A stretch of DNA of 34,412 nucleotides, taken from contig JAIDTI010000028.1 in NCBI GenBank assembly GCA_029060755.1, positions 1 through 34,412 of the forward strand. The letters are read 5' to 3'. Positions 24,782 through 34,267 of this stretch are shown here, one piece after another (within the stretch, counting starts at the first letter, position 1; every line of letters starts with the position of its first letter). A program made the translations under genes and the position numbers. Origin of the DNA: Ruminococcus sp. (lineage in GTDB: Bacteria > Bacillota > Clostridia > Oscillospirales > Ruminococcaceae). The notes beneath the pieces were generated by a model. That model saw only the letters and a list, made by a program, of their open reading frames with translations. It ran no database searches and was not told the origin of the DNA.

Positions 24782-25351
24782 TTACTCTCCTTCTGTAATG
24801 GCATTATACATAAGTCTAAGGGCGTTTCCTCTGTGACTTACTGCATTTTTTTCGTCCGCTGTCATTTCAGCAAGCGTTTTGTCTCCGTACACAAAAATCG
24901 GGTCATATCCGAATCCATTTGTACCACGTTCCTCATAGCCGATTTTTCCCATACATTTTCCAGAAACGCTTTTCATTCCGTTTTCGTCAATATATACAAT
25001 CGCACACTCAAAATATGCTGTTCTCTTATTGTCGGAAATATCTTTCATTTCAGCAAGAATCTTTGCGCATTTTTCATCATCTGGAGCATATCTTGCTGAA
25101 TATACTCCGGGTCTGCCGTCAAGTGCATCAATACAAAGTCCGCTGTCATCAGCAATAACAGGAAGTTTTACAATATCATACACCGCTTTTGCCTTTATTT
25201 CCGCATTTTCAGCAAATGTACTGCCGTTTTCTTCGGGGTCACAATATGCACCTGCTTCATGCTGAGAAAGTACCTCAAAAATTCCATCAAAAATTTCTCT
25301 TGCCTCACGAAGTTTATTTTCATTATTCGTTGCAAAAACAAGCTTATTCAT
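24782..25351 (-). CDS. rdgB: Non-canonical purine NTP pyrophosphatase (RdgB/HAM1 family)
   Basis: Hydrolyses dITP, XTP and similar nucleotides so that they are not put into nucleic acids. 189 residues. Seen: '[17 protein letters not shown]', 'GSTFAENAEIKAKAVYD', 'VIADDSGLCIDALDGRPGVY', 'RGTNGFGYDPIF' and 'SHRGNALRLM'. The frame stays open up to 25474, but that region is the reverse-frame shadow of the ftsY tail. The family start [10 protein letters not shown] is the ATG at 25351, which overlaps the ftsY stop by 8 bases. Confidence 0.96.
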   Translation of the reverse strand: MNKLVFATNNENKLREAREIFDGIFEVLSQHEAGAYCDPEENGSTFAENAEIKAKAVYDIVKLPVIADDSGLCIDALDGRPGVYSARYAPDDEKCAKILAEMKDISDNKRTAYFECAIVYIDENGMKSVSGKCMGKIGYEERGTNGFGYDPIFVYGDKTLAEMTADEKNAVSHRGNALRLMYNAITEGE

Positions 25352-26705
25352 CTTCTTCATTTCCTTTCTTGCCGAAAAGTCTGCTGAAAAATCCTTTTTT
25401 CTTTTTCTTTTCAGTCTGTTCTTCTTCATGTTCAGATTCGATTTCAGATTCTTCATTTTCATCAGAAACATCATCAGTTATCACATCTTCAACTATTTCA
25501 CTAACTGCTGTTTCTTCTTCCTCTGCTGATTCAGCAACAGGCTCTGCAATTTCAGGCTCATCATCTTCATCATCTTCATCATCTTCATCATCTTTATCAG
25601 TTGAAAACATACCGAAAAATCCCTTTTTCTTCTTTTCAGATTTAACTTCTTCCTGTTCAGTTTCTTCCTCAACAGTATCTTCATTTTCAGTTGTTTCTTC
25701 TTCAACTGCATCAGCAATTTCAGATTCAGCATCTTCTGTTTCAATATCAGCTGATTCTTTTTCCCCTGCCTTTTCAAGTGCATTTTGTCTTGCTTCATCT
25801 AAATCAAAGAGAGCATCAACAAACATACGACTGTCAAACGGCTGTAAATCGTCGATTTTTTCGCCAACACCGATAAGCTTTACGGGGATTCCTAATTCAT
25901 TCTTGATTGAAATTACAATACCGCCCTTTGCTGTACCGTCAAGCTTTGTAAGGACAATGCCTGTTATATGTGCAGTTTCACTGAATAATCTTGCCTGATT
26001 TACCGCATTTTGTCCTGTTGTTGCATCAAGTACAAGAAGTACTTCACGTGAACAGTCCTCCGCTTTATTATCAATGATTCTGTTGATTTTCTTGAGTTCC
26101 TCCATAAGATTCTTTTTATTATGAAGTCGTCCTGCTGTATCAATTATAACAACGTCACACTTACGTGCTTTTGCGGCTTCAAGCGAATCATATACAACTG
26201 CTCCCGGGTCACTGCCTTCAGCGTGTTTTACAATCTCAACTCCTGCACGTTCAGTCCACACTTCCAACTGGTCGATAGCCGCCGCACGGAATGTATCAGC
26301 CGCCGCAACAAGTACCTTTTTGCCCTCCTGCTTGAACTGATAGCACATTTTACCTATAGTTGTTGTCTTGCCTGCTCCGTTGACACCAATAACCATAATA
26401 ACAGCAGGAGAATTTGTCATGTCAAGACCTGTATCTTCTCCCATAATTTCAGATATAACTTCATAGATAAGCTCCATTATATCTTTAGGGTCGGTGATTC
26501 CTCTTTCCTTTACTTTTCTGCGAACTCTGTCACATATTTCTTCAGATGTTTCAACGCCTATATCACTCATAATCATCTGTTCTTCAAGTTCTTCAAAAAG
26601 TTCTTCATCTATTTTTGTAAATGAATTAAAAATCCTCTGCAATCCACCTAAAAAGCTTTCTCTTGTCTTTTTAAGACCCTCTGCAATTTTAGTAAAAAAG
26701 CCCAT
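25344..26705 (-). CDS. ftsY: Signal recognition particle receptor FtsY with acidic C-terminal tail
   Basis: SRP receptor GTPase that docks ribosome-SRP complexes to the membrane. The NG domain fills residues about 1-306: helical N part, G1 'GVNGAGKT' (107-114), '[13 protein letters not shown]', 'DTAGR' (189-193), '[10 protein letters not shown]' (253-262) and '[13 protein letters not shown]'. Unlike E. coli FtsY, whose acidic A domain is at the N-terminus, here residues 307-453 form a Glu/Asp-rich tail after the G domain. The tail contains [10 protein letters not shown] (358-367) and [12 protein letters not shown] (433-444), and the protein starts [14 protein letters not shown] 9-bp repeat codes for (DDE)n. 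The ATG at 26705 lies 9 bases after the smc stop, with AGGAGG upstream. The order smc, ftsY is usual. Confidence 0.95.
   Translation of the reverse strand: MGFFTKIAEGLKKTRESFLGGLQRIFNSFTKIDEELFEELEEQMIMSDIGVETSEEICDRVRRKVKERGITDPKDIMELIYEVISEIMGEDTGLDMTNSPAVIMVIGVNGAGKTTTIGKMCYQFKQEGKKVLVAAADTFRAAAIDQLEVWTERAGVEIVKHAEGSDPGAVVYDSLEAAKARKCDVVIIDTAGRLHNKKNLMEELKKINRIIDNKAEDCSREVLLVLDATTGQNAVNQARLFSETAHITGIVLTKLDGTAKGGIVISIKNELGIPVKLIGVGEKIDDLQPFDSRMFVDALFDLDEARQNALEKAGEKESADIETEDAESEIADAVEEETTENEDTVEEETEQEEVKSEKKKKGFFGMFSTDKDDEDDEDDEDDEPEIAEPVAESAEEEETAVSEIVEDVITDDVSDENEESEIESEHEEEQTEKKKKKGFFSRLFGKKGNEEDE
25561..25596. repeat. 9-bp tandem repeat inside ftsY
   Basis: Four copies of TCATCTTCA (the last with one change) in a row on the + strand, coding on the minus strand for a repeating Asp-Asp-Glu run in the acidic tail of FtsY. 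A change in copy number would keep the frame, so tail length may vary between strains. Confidence 0.85.
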
Positions 26706-26714
26706 AAATCCTCC

Positions 26715-29700
26715 TTATTGTATATCAGCAATATCTTCCTGAAAGTCTACCTGTTCCATTTTAAGCAGTTTAGAAATACCGTCCTCCTGCATTGTAACTC
26801 CATACAGAACATTTGCTTCCTCCATTGCACTTCTTCTGTGAGTTACAAGTACAAACTGTGTTGTATTGGTAAATCTTTTAAGATATTGTGCATATTTTCT
26901 TACATTTACTTCATCAAGTGCTGCATCAATTTCATCAAGAATACAGAACGGTGCGGGTCGCAGTTTAAGTATGGCAAAATATATCGCAATAGCAACAAAT
27001 GCCTGTTCACCGCCGGAAAGTGAAATAAGATTCTTGATTACCTTTCCAGGTGGTGCAACACTTATCTCAATTCCCGATTCAAGCACATTTTCAGGGTCAG
27101 TCAGAATAAGTTCCGCTTTGCCACCGCCAAAAAGTTCCACGAAAATCGACTTGAAATTTGAATTTATAATATGAAAGCTTTCTGAAAAAATCTTCTGCAT
27201 CTCATTCATAAGATTTGCAATTATCTTTTCAAGTTCTGCTTTGGATTTTTCAACGTCCGCAAGCTGTGCCGAAAGAAATTCATATCTTTCTGAAACTTCC
27301 CTGTATTCTTCAACAGCATTTACATTCACACTTCCTAAAGCACGGATTTTATTTTTAACTGCTGTAAGTTCTGACTGTGCTGTAGTAATATCCTCTATTT
27401 TTTCAGCAACTTTCAATGCCTCTGAATATGTCATTTCATATACATCAAGAAGTTGCTGTATAATTAAATCATAGTTATGGACTGCTGATTCCCGTCTTTC
27501 GTCAAGCCTTGTGACTTCGCCCGACAGCTTTTCTTTTGCTTCATTAAGCTGTCGCATACCTTTCTGTATTTCATTTACAAGACGATTCTGCTCTGTGTGC
27601 ATATTCTGATAACGCTGAATTTCTGCCATATATAAAGCAGAATTGTTTTTCATGCTGTCAAGTTCGGATTTTAGCTTTTCAATTGCATTTTTCTTTTCAG
27701 CAATAATATTAGTCTGCCTTGTGATTTCATCTTCAAAATGCTTGTTTCCGCCTTTCAGAATTTCAAGTTCTGAATTGATACGGACAATTTCAGCCTGATG
27801 TGACTGTATATCCTTTGAAATTTCGGCATCATGTATATTAAGGGCTGAAATTCTGCTTGTATGTTCTGCACGTTCAAGACGCAGATTCTCACGCTTTTTT
27901 TGTAGTTCAGCAAGATTTTTTTCTGCTTTGTCAATCTGCACTGCAATTTCAGTTCCGCTTTTTTCTGCTTCTGATTCAGTCTGTTTTGCGGATTTTATTT
28001 TCTCTTGTGATTCTGTAATCTGCTTTTCTACGTTTTCAGCCTGTGCAGTAAGCTGTGCAACAAGTGAATTGAGCGTTAAAATTTCAGCATTAAGACGTAC
28101 TTCATCTGTATCAAGTTCCCTGATTTGATTTTTTGCCAGTTCTGTTTTATACCTCAACTGTTCAGTCTCTCCACGCAATTTCTCCATTTTTGAATTAAGT
28201 TCATTCTGATATGCGGAAAGTCTGTCTATCTCTCTGGCAAGCGTTTCAATCTCATTCTTTCGGGTAATTATTCCTGCCGACTTCTGTACTGAACCACCAG
28301 TAAATGAACCGCCTGCATTAATGACCTGTCCATCAAGTGTGACAATTCTGAATCTGTAGCCATATCTTTTTGCGATTTCTGTAGCTGTATCAATATCTTC
28401 TGCAATAACAATCCGTCCAAGAAGTGATGCTATAATACCGCTGAATTTATCATCATAAGAAACAATTTTGTTTGCCATTGCAACAAATCCGCTGAAATTT
28501 TCAAGTCCCTGCTCACGCAGTTCACTTCCCCTGACTGATGTTATCGGCAGAAATGTTGCACGACCGCCTTTCTGCTCTTTCAGGAATCTTATACAACGTT
28601 TAGCTATATCCTCATTTTCTACAATGATATTCTGCATAGCACTGCCAAGTGCCGTTTCAACAGCAACAGCATATTCAGGCTGTACATTTATATTCTGTGC
28701 AACCGTGCCGAAAACTCCGCTTAATCTGCCTTGCTTTGATGCACGGAGAATCTGCTTGACACTTCCGCCGAAACCCTCCATATTATTTTCAAGGTCGATA
28801 AGAATTTTCTGTCTCTGCTGATTGTTTTTCAGTTCGTACAGATTTTTTTCAAGTTCCTGCTTTATATCATCAAAACCGCTTTTTCTTGATTGATACAGCT
28901 TTTCAAGTCCCGATAATTTATTGCTGATTGAGATTTTTTCAGACTGATTTTTTTCAAGCTGTGCATTATTTTTCTCAACTTCTGCATTATACTCTGCTAC
29001 TTTTTTTTCAATATCAATATTGCCTGTAAGAATTTCATTAAGTCGCTTTTCCTCATTTTCAGCCGTCTGATGTGCAGAATCCGCTGTAAATCTCAACTCA
29101 CTCTGCTTTATCCGCAGATTGTTTATTTCAGTTCCCGCAGTTTCAACCGACTTGCCAAGCTGTAAATTTTTTTCCTCTGCTTTATTGAGTTCCGCTGTAA
29201 TTTCATCAATTTCAGCCTGCAACTGTTTTTTCTGCTCATCAAGTGAACTGATTTTCTTTGCAGTCTCTTTTATTTTCTGCTGATAACTGTATTTTGTTTC
29301 TTCAGATTTCTCAATGCTTTTTTTTGCATTTTCTATAGCTTCATTGCAATGTCCTATATCATTTTCATACACGGCAATATCAGATTTTTTTTGTGATGAT
29401 TCCTGCTCCTCTGCAATCATTTTCCGACGCAGTTCGTCTGATTTCATCGTACATTCCTGCATTTTTCTGTAGCTTGCCTGTAATTTTTCTTCCTCACGCC
29501 GAATGTCATTTTCTGTATTCTCATACTCATTTCTGCTGATTAAAATTTTTGATTCAAGCTCATTTATTCTGCTTTTCAGTTCATCAATTTGAGTAATCCA
29601 CACCGAAATTTCAAGTTTTTTGCGTTCTTCCGCAAGTTTTATGAATTTCTGCGCCTTTTCAGCCTGTATTTTCAGTGGCTCAACACGGCTTTCAAGTTCA

Positions 29701-30287
29701 GACAGAATATCAGTCAACCGAACAAGATTATCTTCTGCTGATTTTAACTTTCGTTCAGCCTCTGCCTTTTTATAGCGGAATTTTGATATTCCTGCCGCCT
29801 CCTCAAAAATATCACGTCTTTCATTACTCTTTGCCCCGACAATTTCCGCAATACGTCCTTGTCCTATAATAGAATATCCGTCACGTCCAAGTCCCGTATC
29901 CATGAAAAGTTCGTTTATATCTTTAAGTCTGCACGATTTGCCGTTGATTGAGTATTCACTCTCACCGCTTTTATACAGTTTTCTTGTGACGGAGACTTCC
30001 TCACCCATATCAGCAAGCTTATTGTCGTAATTGTCAATATTGAGCGTTACAGCTGCAAATCCCATTGGCTTTCGTGTGACAGTTCCTGAAAAAATAACGT
30101 CTTCCATTTTATTTCCACGCAAGGTTTTTATGGACTGCTCACCTAATACCCAGCGGACAGAATCACCGATATTGCTTTTTCCGCTTCCGTTCGGTCCTAC
30201 TACAGCAGTAAGTCCTTTATCAAATTTAAGGCTGACTTTATCAGGAAATGACTTGAATCCCTGTATTTCCAATGATTTAAGGTACAC
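26715..30287 (-). CDS. smc: Chromosome segregation ATPase SMC
   Basis: Structural maintenance of chromosomes protein, 1190 residues, which with ScpA and ScpB organises and separates the chromosome. Seen: 'YLKSLEIQGFKSFPDKV', Walker A 'GPNGSGKSN' near residue 32, a long coiled coil rich in Glu, Lys and Gln, a hinge at about 515-670 ('GVFGTVAQNINV' to 'GGSFTGGSVQKSAG'), a second coiled coil, the signature 'LSGGEQAFVAIAIYFAI' and Walker B 'FCILDEIDAALDE'. The start is taken as GTG 30287 (GGGGTGA five bases upstream, chain beginning as in other SMCs); an ATG at 30308 lies within the upstream gene. No ScpAB is encoded in the window. Confidence 0.97.
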   Translation of the reverse strand: MYLKSLEIQGFKSFPDKVSLKFDKGLTAVVGPNGSGKSNIGDSVRWVLGEQSIKTLRGNKMEDVIFSGTVTRKPMGFAAVTLNIDNYDNKLADMGEEVSVTRKLYKSGESEYSINGKSCRLKDINELFMDTGLGRDGYSIIGQGRIAEIVGAKSNERRDIFEEAAGISKFRYKKAEAERKLKSAEDNLVRLTDILSELESRVEPLKIQAEKAQKFIKLAEERKKLEISVWITQIDELKSRINELESKILISRNEYENTENDIRREEEKLQASYRKMQECTMKSDELRRKMIAEEQESSQKKSDIAVYENDIGHCNEAIENAKKSIEKSEETKYSYQQKIKETAKKISSLDEQKKQLQAEIDEITAELNKAEEKNLQLGKSVETAGTEINNLRIKQSELRFTADSAHQTAENEEKRLNEILTGNIDIEKKVAEYNAEVEKNNAQLEKNQSEKISISNKLSGLEKLYQSRKSGFDDIKQELEKNLYELKNNQQRQKILIDLENNMEGFGGSVKQILRASKQGRLSGVFGTVAQNINVQPEYAVAVETALGSAMQNIIVENEDIAKRCIRFLKEQKGGRATFLPITSVRGSELREQGLENFSGFVAMANKIVSYDDKFSGIIASLLGRIVIAEDIDTATEIAKRYGYRFRIVTLDGQVINAGGSFTGGSVQKSAGIITRKNEIETLAREIDRLSAYQNELNSKMEKLRGETEQLRYKTELAKNQIRELDTDEVRLNAEILTLNSLVAQLTAQAENVEKQITESQEKIKSAKQTESEAEKSGTEIAVQIDKAEKNLAELQKKRENLRLERAEHTSRISALNIHDAEISKDIQSHQAEIVRINSELEILKGGNKHFEDEITRQTNIIAEKKNAIEKLKSELDSMKNNSALYMAEIQRYQNMHTEQNRLVNEIQKGMRQLNEAKEKLSGEVTRLDERRESAVHNYDLIIQQLLDVYEMTYSEALKVAEKIEDITTAQSELTAVKNKIRALGSVNVNAVEEYREVSERYEFLSAQLADVEKSKAELEKIIANLMNEMQKIFSESFHIINSNFKSIFVELFGGGKAELILTDPENVLESGIEISVAPPGKVIKNLISLSGGEQAFVAIAIYFAILKLRPAPFCILDEIDAALDEVNVRKYAQYLKRFTNTTQFVLVTHRRSAMEEANVLYGVTMQEDGISKLLKMEQVDFQEDIADIQ

Positions 30288-30291
30288 AAAT

Positions 30292-31278
30292 TCACCCCAG
30301 TTCAACATGATATTTCAGAATATTTTCATCACCGATAATTTTAATATTTATACCCTGTCTGCTAAAATATTCAATATTGCTTTTCTTCTGTCCGACTGCC
30401 TTGCTGATACATAATGAATTTACCGCAAAAATATAATTCCTGTCAGTCTCATTGATATAGTATTCCATATTATACCTATATATAAGACCCTCACAGAGTT
30501 CACGGAAAGCAGGGTGATAGAATCCTCCCAGCATATCTTTCTCAACAAACTCACTTGCATGAAGCCCGCATTTAATTACTCTTATACCATTTCTTTCAAA
30601 TTCTGCCATAGCAGAAGATGACATATTGACAACCTGTTCAAAAGTGAACATTCTGTAACTGCCTGACTTGTAAAGTTCGCCAAGTTTTGTATTTTTCAGA
30701 ACAACAACGGGATAAATCCTTACCGTATCTGGACGTATTTCAATAATTTTTTCCATGGTTTCCAGTTCGTCATCTGCTGTACTTTCATACAAGCCAATCA
30801 TCATCTGCAAACCAAGTTCAAAGCCGTATGATTTGATTAAATCACTTGCTTTATAAACGTCCTCTGCTGTATGCCCACGCTCATTTGCTTCAAGAACGTG
30901 ATTAACCATTGACTGCGCACCAAGTTCAATTGATTTAACACCGTATTCTTTCAGTATATCAAGGATTCCGGGAGTTATATAGTCGGGGCGTGTGGAAATG
31001 CGGATTCCTTTGAATTTCCCCTCACCAATAAAATCCTGAACAGCCAACAAGAGTTCACACATATACGACTTCGGAATAGCTGTGAAACTTCCTCCGAAAA
31101 AAGCAATCTCCGTATTTTCGAGCGATTTTGATTCAGCAAGAGCCTTTGAGCATATCTCACGCACCTCCGCACCTGTCGGGGCTTTCTGCGTTCCGCTTAT
31201 TGTACGCTGGTCGCAGAAACTGCATTTGTGCGGACAGCCGATATGCGGTATAAAAATAGAAATATTAGCGTGTTTCAT
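30292..31278 (-). CDS. Radical SAM protein, Elp3-like
   Basis: A 328-residue radical SAM protein. The 4Fe-4S site is Cys15, Cys19 and Cys22 in 'IGCPHKCSFCDQ' (CX3CX2C). 'FFGGSFTAIPKSYM', 'ISTRPDYI' and 'GVKSIELGAQSM' follow the order seen in the Elp3/Coproporphyrinogen-like group. No acetyltransferase (GNAT) domain follows, so it is shorter than Elp3 itself; the substrate is unknown, and tRNA modification is a guess from similarity to Elp3. It starts inside the end of rnc (14-base overlap). The position between rnc and smc is common in Clostridia. Confidence 0.9.
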   Translation of the reverse strand: MKHANISIFIPHIGCPHKCSFCDQRTISGTQKAPTGAEVREICSKALAESKSLENTEIAFFGGSFTAIPKSYMCELLLAVQDFIGEGKFKGIRISTRPDYITPGILDILKEYGVKSIELGAQSMVNHVLEANERGHTAEDVYKASDLIKSYGFELGLQMMIGLYESTADDELETMEKIIEIRPDTVRIYPVVVLKNTKLGELYKSGSYRMFTFEQVVNMSSSAMAEFERNGIRVIKCGLHASEFVEKDMLGGFYHPAFRELCEGLIYRYNMEYYINETDRNYIFAVNSLCISKAVGQKKSNIEYFSRQGINIKIIGDENILKYHVELG

Positions 31279-31957
31279 ATCCCATAAGCTCCAGAGCTTC
31301 TTTTGCGGCTAACTGTTCAGCTTCTTTCTTGCTTCTGCCCTTTCCTCTGCCGATTACCTGATAATTAAGCATGACTTCCACAACAAAACGCTTGTTGTGG
31401 TCAGGACCTTCCTCACCTATGAGATTATACTCAACTTTTTCTTCGGGATTTTTCTGCACAACTTCTTGTAGAACTGTTTTGAAATCCTTAAATGCAAATT
31501 TTGCCGTATGCTCAATATCTTTCGGCATGAATCGCAGAATATGTTTTTTTGCCGACTCCATACCGCCGTCAAGATAAATTGCAGCAATAACAGCCTCAAA
31601 AGCGTCAGCAAGAATAGACGGTCTTTCACGTCCACCCGTATTTTCCTCACCTTTTCCAAGCATGAGAAAATCACCCAGATGTATTTCTTTCGCAAATACA
31701 TGCAGACTTTTTTCACATACAAGAGATGCACGGAGTTTTGTCAAATCACCCTCTGCAACATTTTTCAGATTAGTATAAAGATACTCCGAAACAACTATTG
31801 AAAGCACACTGTCGCCAAGAAATTCAAGTCTTTCATTACTTCCTGATGCAATTTTCCGCTCATTTGCATAAGATGAGTGGGTGAGTGCGTGATTTATAAG
31901 ATGCTTGTCGTTAAATTTATAACCTATAATTTCCTCAAGTTTTTCTATACTGTTCAT
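31265..31957 (-). CDS. rnc: Ribonuclease III
   Basis: Double-strand-specific endoribonuclease that processes rRNA and other RNAs. 230 residues. The signature 'NERLEFLGDSVL' (Glu43, Asp49 region), 'ILADAFEAVIAAIYLDGG' with further metal ligands, and a C-terminal double-stranded-RNA-binding domain from about 158 ('FKTVLQEVVQKNPEEKVEYN' region, 'GKGRSKKEAEQLAAKEALE') are present. The ATG at 31957 forms an ATGA overlap with the plsX stop. Confidence 0.97.
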   Translation of the reverse strand: MNSIEKLEEIIGYKFNDKHLINHALTHSSYANERKIASGSNERLEFLGDSVLSIVVSEYLYTNLKNVAEGDLTKLRASLVCEKSLHVFAKEIHLGDFLMLGKGEENTGGRERPSILADAFEAVIAAIYLDGGMESAKKHILRFMPKDIEHTAKFAFKDFKTVLQEVVQKNPEEKVEYNLIGEEGPDHNKRFVVEVMLNYQVIGRGKGRSKKEAEQLAAKEALELMGYETR

Positions 31958-32961
31958 TCTGTCCTGTTCCTTTCGGATAAGTTTCTGACGTAGTTTTCTA
32001 TCGATTCAATAACTTTGCCGTCAACACATTTCTGTGCCTGTCTGACCGCATTGAAAAAAGCCTTTGCATCTGAACTTCCGTGAGCTTTGATTACCGGCTT
32101 TCTTACACCCATAAGTGCAGAACCGCCCGTTTCTCTGTAATCCATCTGCGCTTTAAACTGCTTGATTTTTCCCATTGAAAAAACTGCTCCTATTATACCA
32201 GCTCCGGAATAGAGCCACTTCATTTTTTTAGAGAAAAATGAACCCATTCCCTCATAAAGTTTAAGCACAATATTTCCTGTAAATCCATCGGTTACAACAA
32301 CATGACAGTCACCTTTCGGAAGTTCCCTTGCTTCAATATTTCCGCTGAAATTAAGTCCCGACTCTTTTAAAAGCCTGTATGTTTCAATTTCAAGTTCTCT
32401 GCCCTTTGTTTCCTCTGCACCTATATTAAGCAACGCAACTTTAGGATTTTTTATGCCCATTACACGCTCCATATACGCACTTCCCATAACAGCAAACTGC
32501 ACAAGCATTTCCCCTCTGCACTCTGTATTTGCACCAGCATCAAGCAGAATAAAATTACCCTTGTCAGCCGGCAGAATCGGTGCAGGCGCAACTCTTTTTA
32601 TACCATTGATACGCTTTACAATGAAAGTAGCACCCATAACCAATGCCCCTGTACTTCCTGCCGATATAAAGGCATCACCTTTTCCGTCAGCAAGAAGTTT
32701 CATACCTAATGCCATAGAAGTATTTTTTCCCGATTTTATGATTTCTTTCGGTTCTTCATGAATATCAAAAACTTCATCTGTATGAACTATCTGCATTTTG
32801 TCAAGACTTAAATTATTTTCTTCCGCACATTTCTTTATTTTGCTTTCACTGCCTGTAAGAATAATTTCAACGCCAAGTTCCTTTACTGCTCTTTCACAGC
32901 CTTTTATAACTTCCAGAGGAGCATTATCTCCTCCGAAAGCATCAACTATTATTTTTGCCAA
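31954..32961 (-). CDS. plsX: Phosphate acyltransferase PlsX
   Basis: Converts acyl-ACP to acyl-phosphate, the donor for glycerol-3-phosphate acylation in phospholipid synthesis. 335 residues. Seen: 'KIIVDAFGGDNAPLEVIKG', 'SGKNTSMALGMKLLADGKGDAFISAGSTGALV' positions (ISAGSTGAL), 'LLDAGANTECRGEMLVQFA', 'VVTDGFTGNIVLK' and 'GVRKPVIKAHGSSDAKAF'. The start is the TTG at 32961 (family start MAKIIVDAFGG, AAAGGAG about 10 bases upstream); an ATG at 32988 would add nine residues coded inside trmFO. It overlaps trmFO by 20 bases. Confidence 0.95.
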   Translation of the reverse strand: MAKIIVDAFGGDNAPLEVIKGCERAVKELGVEIILTGSESKIKKCAEENNLSLDKMQIVHTDEVFDIHEEPKEIIKSGKNTSMALGMKLLADGKGDAFISAGSTGALVMGATFIVKRINGIKRVAPAPILPADKGNFILLDAGANTECRGEMLVQFAVMGSAYMERVMGIKNPKVALLNIGAEETKGRELEIETYRLLKESGLNFSGNIEARELPKGDCHVVVTDGFTGNIVLKLYEGMGSFFSKKMKWLYSGAGIIGAVFSMGKIKQFKAQMDYRETGGSALMGVRKPVIKAHGSSDAKAFFNAVRQAQKCVDGKVIESIENYVRNLSERNRTE

Positions 32962-34267
32962 CTCTATCCAACTCCTTTTTGAGTGCATCTACAGCACGGC
33001 TTGCATATACACCGTATTTTTCTTTTTTGTCACGTATTCTTATGCCTATATCAGGCAGTATTCCCATATTTGCACCCATAGGCTGAAATTTGTTTGCATT
33101 GAAACTGTCGCTTATATAATTCGACAATGCACCGAGCATAGTTTCTTTTGGCAGACATATCGGCTCAAGTCCGAGAATTTTTCTTGCAGCAGATGTTCCG
33201 GCAATAATTCCGCTGGCGGCAGACTCCATATATCCCTCAACACCTGTTATCTGTCCCGCAAAATATATGTGTTCATTTCTTCGCATGGAAAAATCAGGAT
33301 TCAGAAGCGCAGGACTGTTTATAAAAGTATTTCTGTGCATTACGCCGTAACGCATAAATTCAGCATTTTCCAGACCGGGTATCATTGAAAATACACGCTT
33401 CTGCTCTCCGAATTTCAGATTTGTCTGAAATCCCACAATATTAAACAAAGTTGCTTCTTTGTTTTCACGTCTAAGCTGTACAACTGCATAAGGACGTTTT
33501 CCCGTGCGTTTATTGATAATTCCAACTGGTTTCATAGGTCCGAAACGCATTGTATCTTCTCCACGTGATGCAAGTACTTCTATCGGCATACAGCCCTCAT
33601 ATACACTGAAAGGGTGTGTTTCAAAGTCTTTGAGCTGAACTCTCTCTGCACCAATCAGAGCATGATAAAATGCAAGATATTCCTCTTTATTCATAGGGCA
33701 GTTGATATAATCTGCGTCTCCCCTGTCATATCGTGATGCAAAAAACACTTTATCCTTGTCAAGACTTTCATACGTCACAATAGGTGCGGCGGCATCATAA
33801 AAACTCAGTCCATCACCACATAAATCCCTGATAATATCAGCCATTGCACCACTTGTAAGAGGTCCTGTTGCGATAACTGTTATACCTTTCGGAAGTTCGG
33901 TAACTTCACCTTCAATCACTTCAATCAGGCTGTTTTCCCTGATTTTTCTTGTAACACTGTCCGAAAATTTTTCACGGTCTACTGCCAATGCTCCGCCTGC
34001 CTCAACAGCATTTTCCTTTGCACACGGAACAGTCAGTGAACCGAGCATTTCCATTTCAGTTTTAAGAAGTCCTGCGGCTGATTCAATTCTTGATGCTTTA
34101 AGAGAATTTGAGCAGACAAGTTCCGCAAAACCGCTGTATTTATGTGCAGGACTGTATTTCTGCGGTTTCATTTCGTAAAGACGGACATTTATTCCGTAAT
34201 TTGCAAGACTCCATGCCGTCTCACAACCTGCCAGACCTGCTCCGATTACATTTACTGTTTCAATCAT
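32942..34267 (-). CDS. trmFO: tRNA uracil-54 C5-methyltransferase, folate/FAD type
   Basis: Makes the T54 of the tRNA T loop using methylene-tetrahydrofolate and FADH2. 441 residues. Seen: 'VNVIGAGLAGCETAWSLANYG' positions (GAGLAG FAD motif), 'FAELVCSNSLKAS', 'CPMNKEEYLAFY', 'FEGCMPIE'-like 'VYEGCMPIEVLASRG', 'LRFGPMKPVG'-like 'MRFGPMKPVGI', 'QITGVEGYMESAASG'. The ATG at 34267 overlaps the topA stop (ATGA); the frame runs on to 34294, but MIETVNVIGAG is the family start. Confidence 0.97.
   Translation of the reverse strand: MIETVNVIGAGLAGCETAWSLANYGINVRLYEMKPQKYSPAHKYSGFAELVCSNSLKASRIESAAGLLKTEMEMLGSLTVPCAKENAVEAGGALAVDREKFSDSVTRKIRENSLIEVIEGEVTELPKGITVIATGPLTSGAMADIIRDLCGDGLSFYDAAAPIVTYESLDKDKVFFASRYDRGDADYINCPMNKEEYLAFYHALIGAERVQLKDFETHPFSVYEGCMPIEVLASRGEDTMRFGPMKPVGIINKRTGKRPYAVVQLRRENKEATLFNIVGFQTNLKFGEQKRVFSMIPGLENAEFMRYGVMHRNTFINSPALLNPDFSMRRNEHIYFAGQITGVEGYMESAASGIIAGTSAARKILGLEPICLPKETMLGALSNYISDSFNANKFQPMGANMGILPDIGIRIRDKKEKYGVYASRAVDALKKELDRVGKNNS

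Noticed and set aside
25352..25474. 41-residue lysine-rich N-terminal extension of RdgB
   Set aside because: It is the out-of-frame shadow of the ftsY tail; the family start [10 protein letters not shown] is at 25351.
25189..25998. A 269-codon open frame on the + strand, very rich in serine
   Set aside because: It is antisense to the acidic Glu/Asp-rich tail of FtsY; the serine runs are the mirror image of GAA/GAT codons. No ribosome binding site or family resemblance.
32798..33388. 196-codon open frame on the + strand
   Set aside because: Antisense to trmFO and plsX, both unmistakable; composition is that of a shadow frame.
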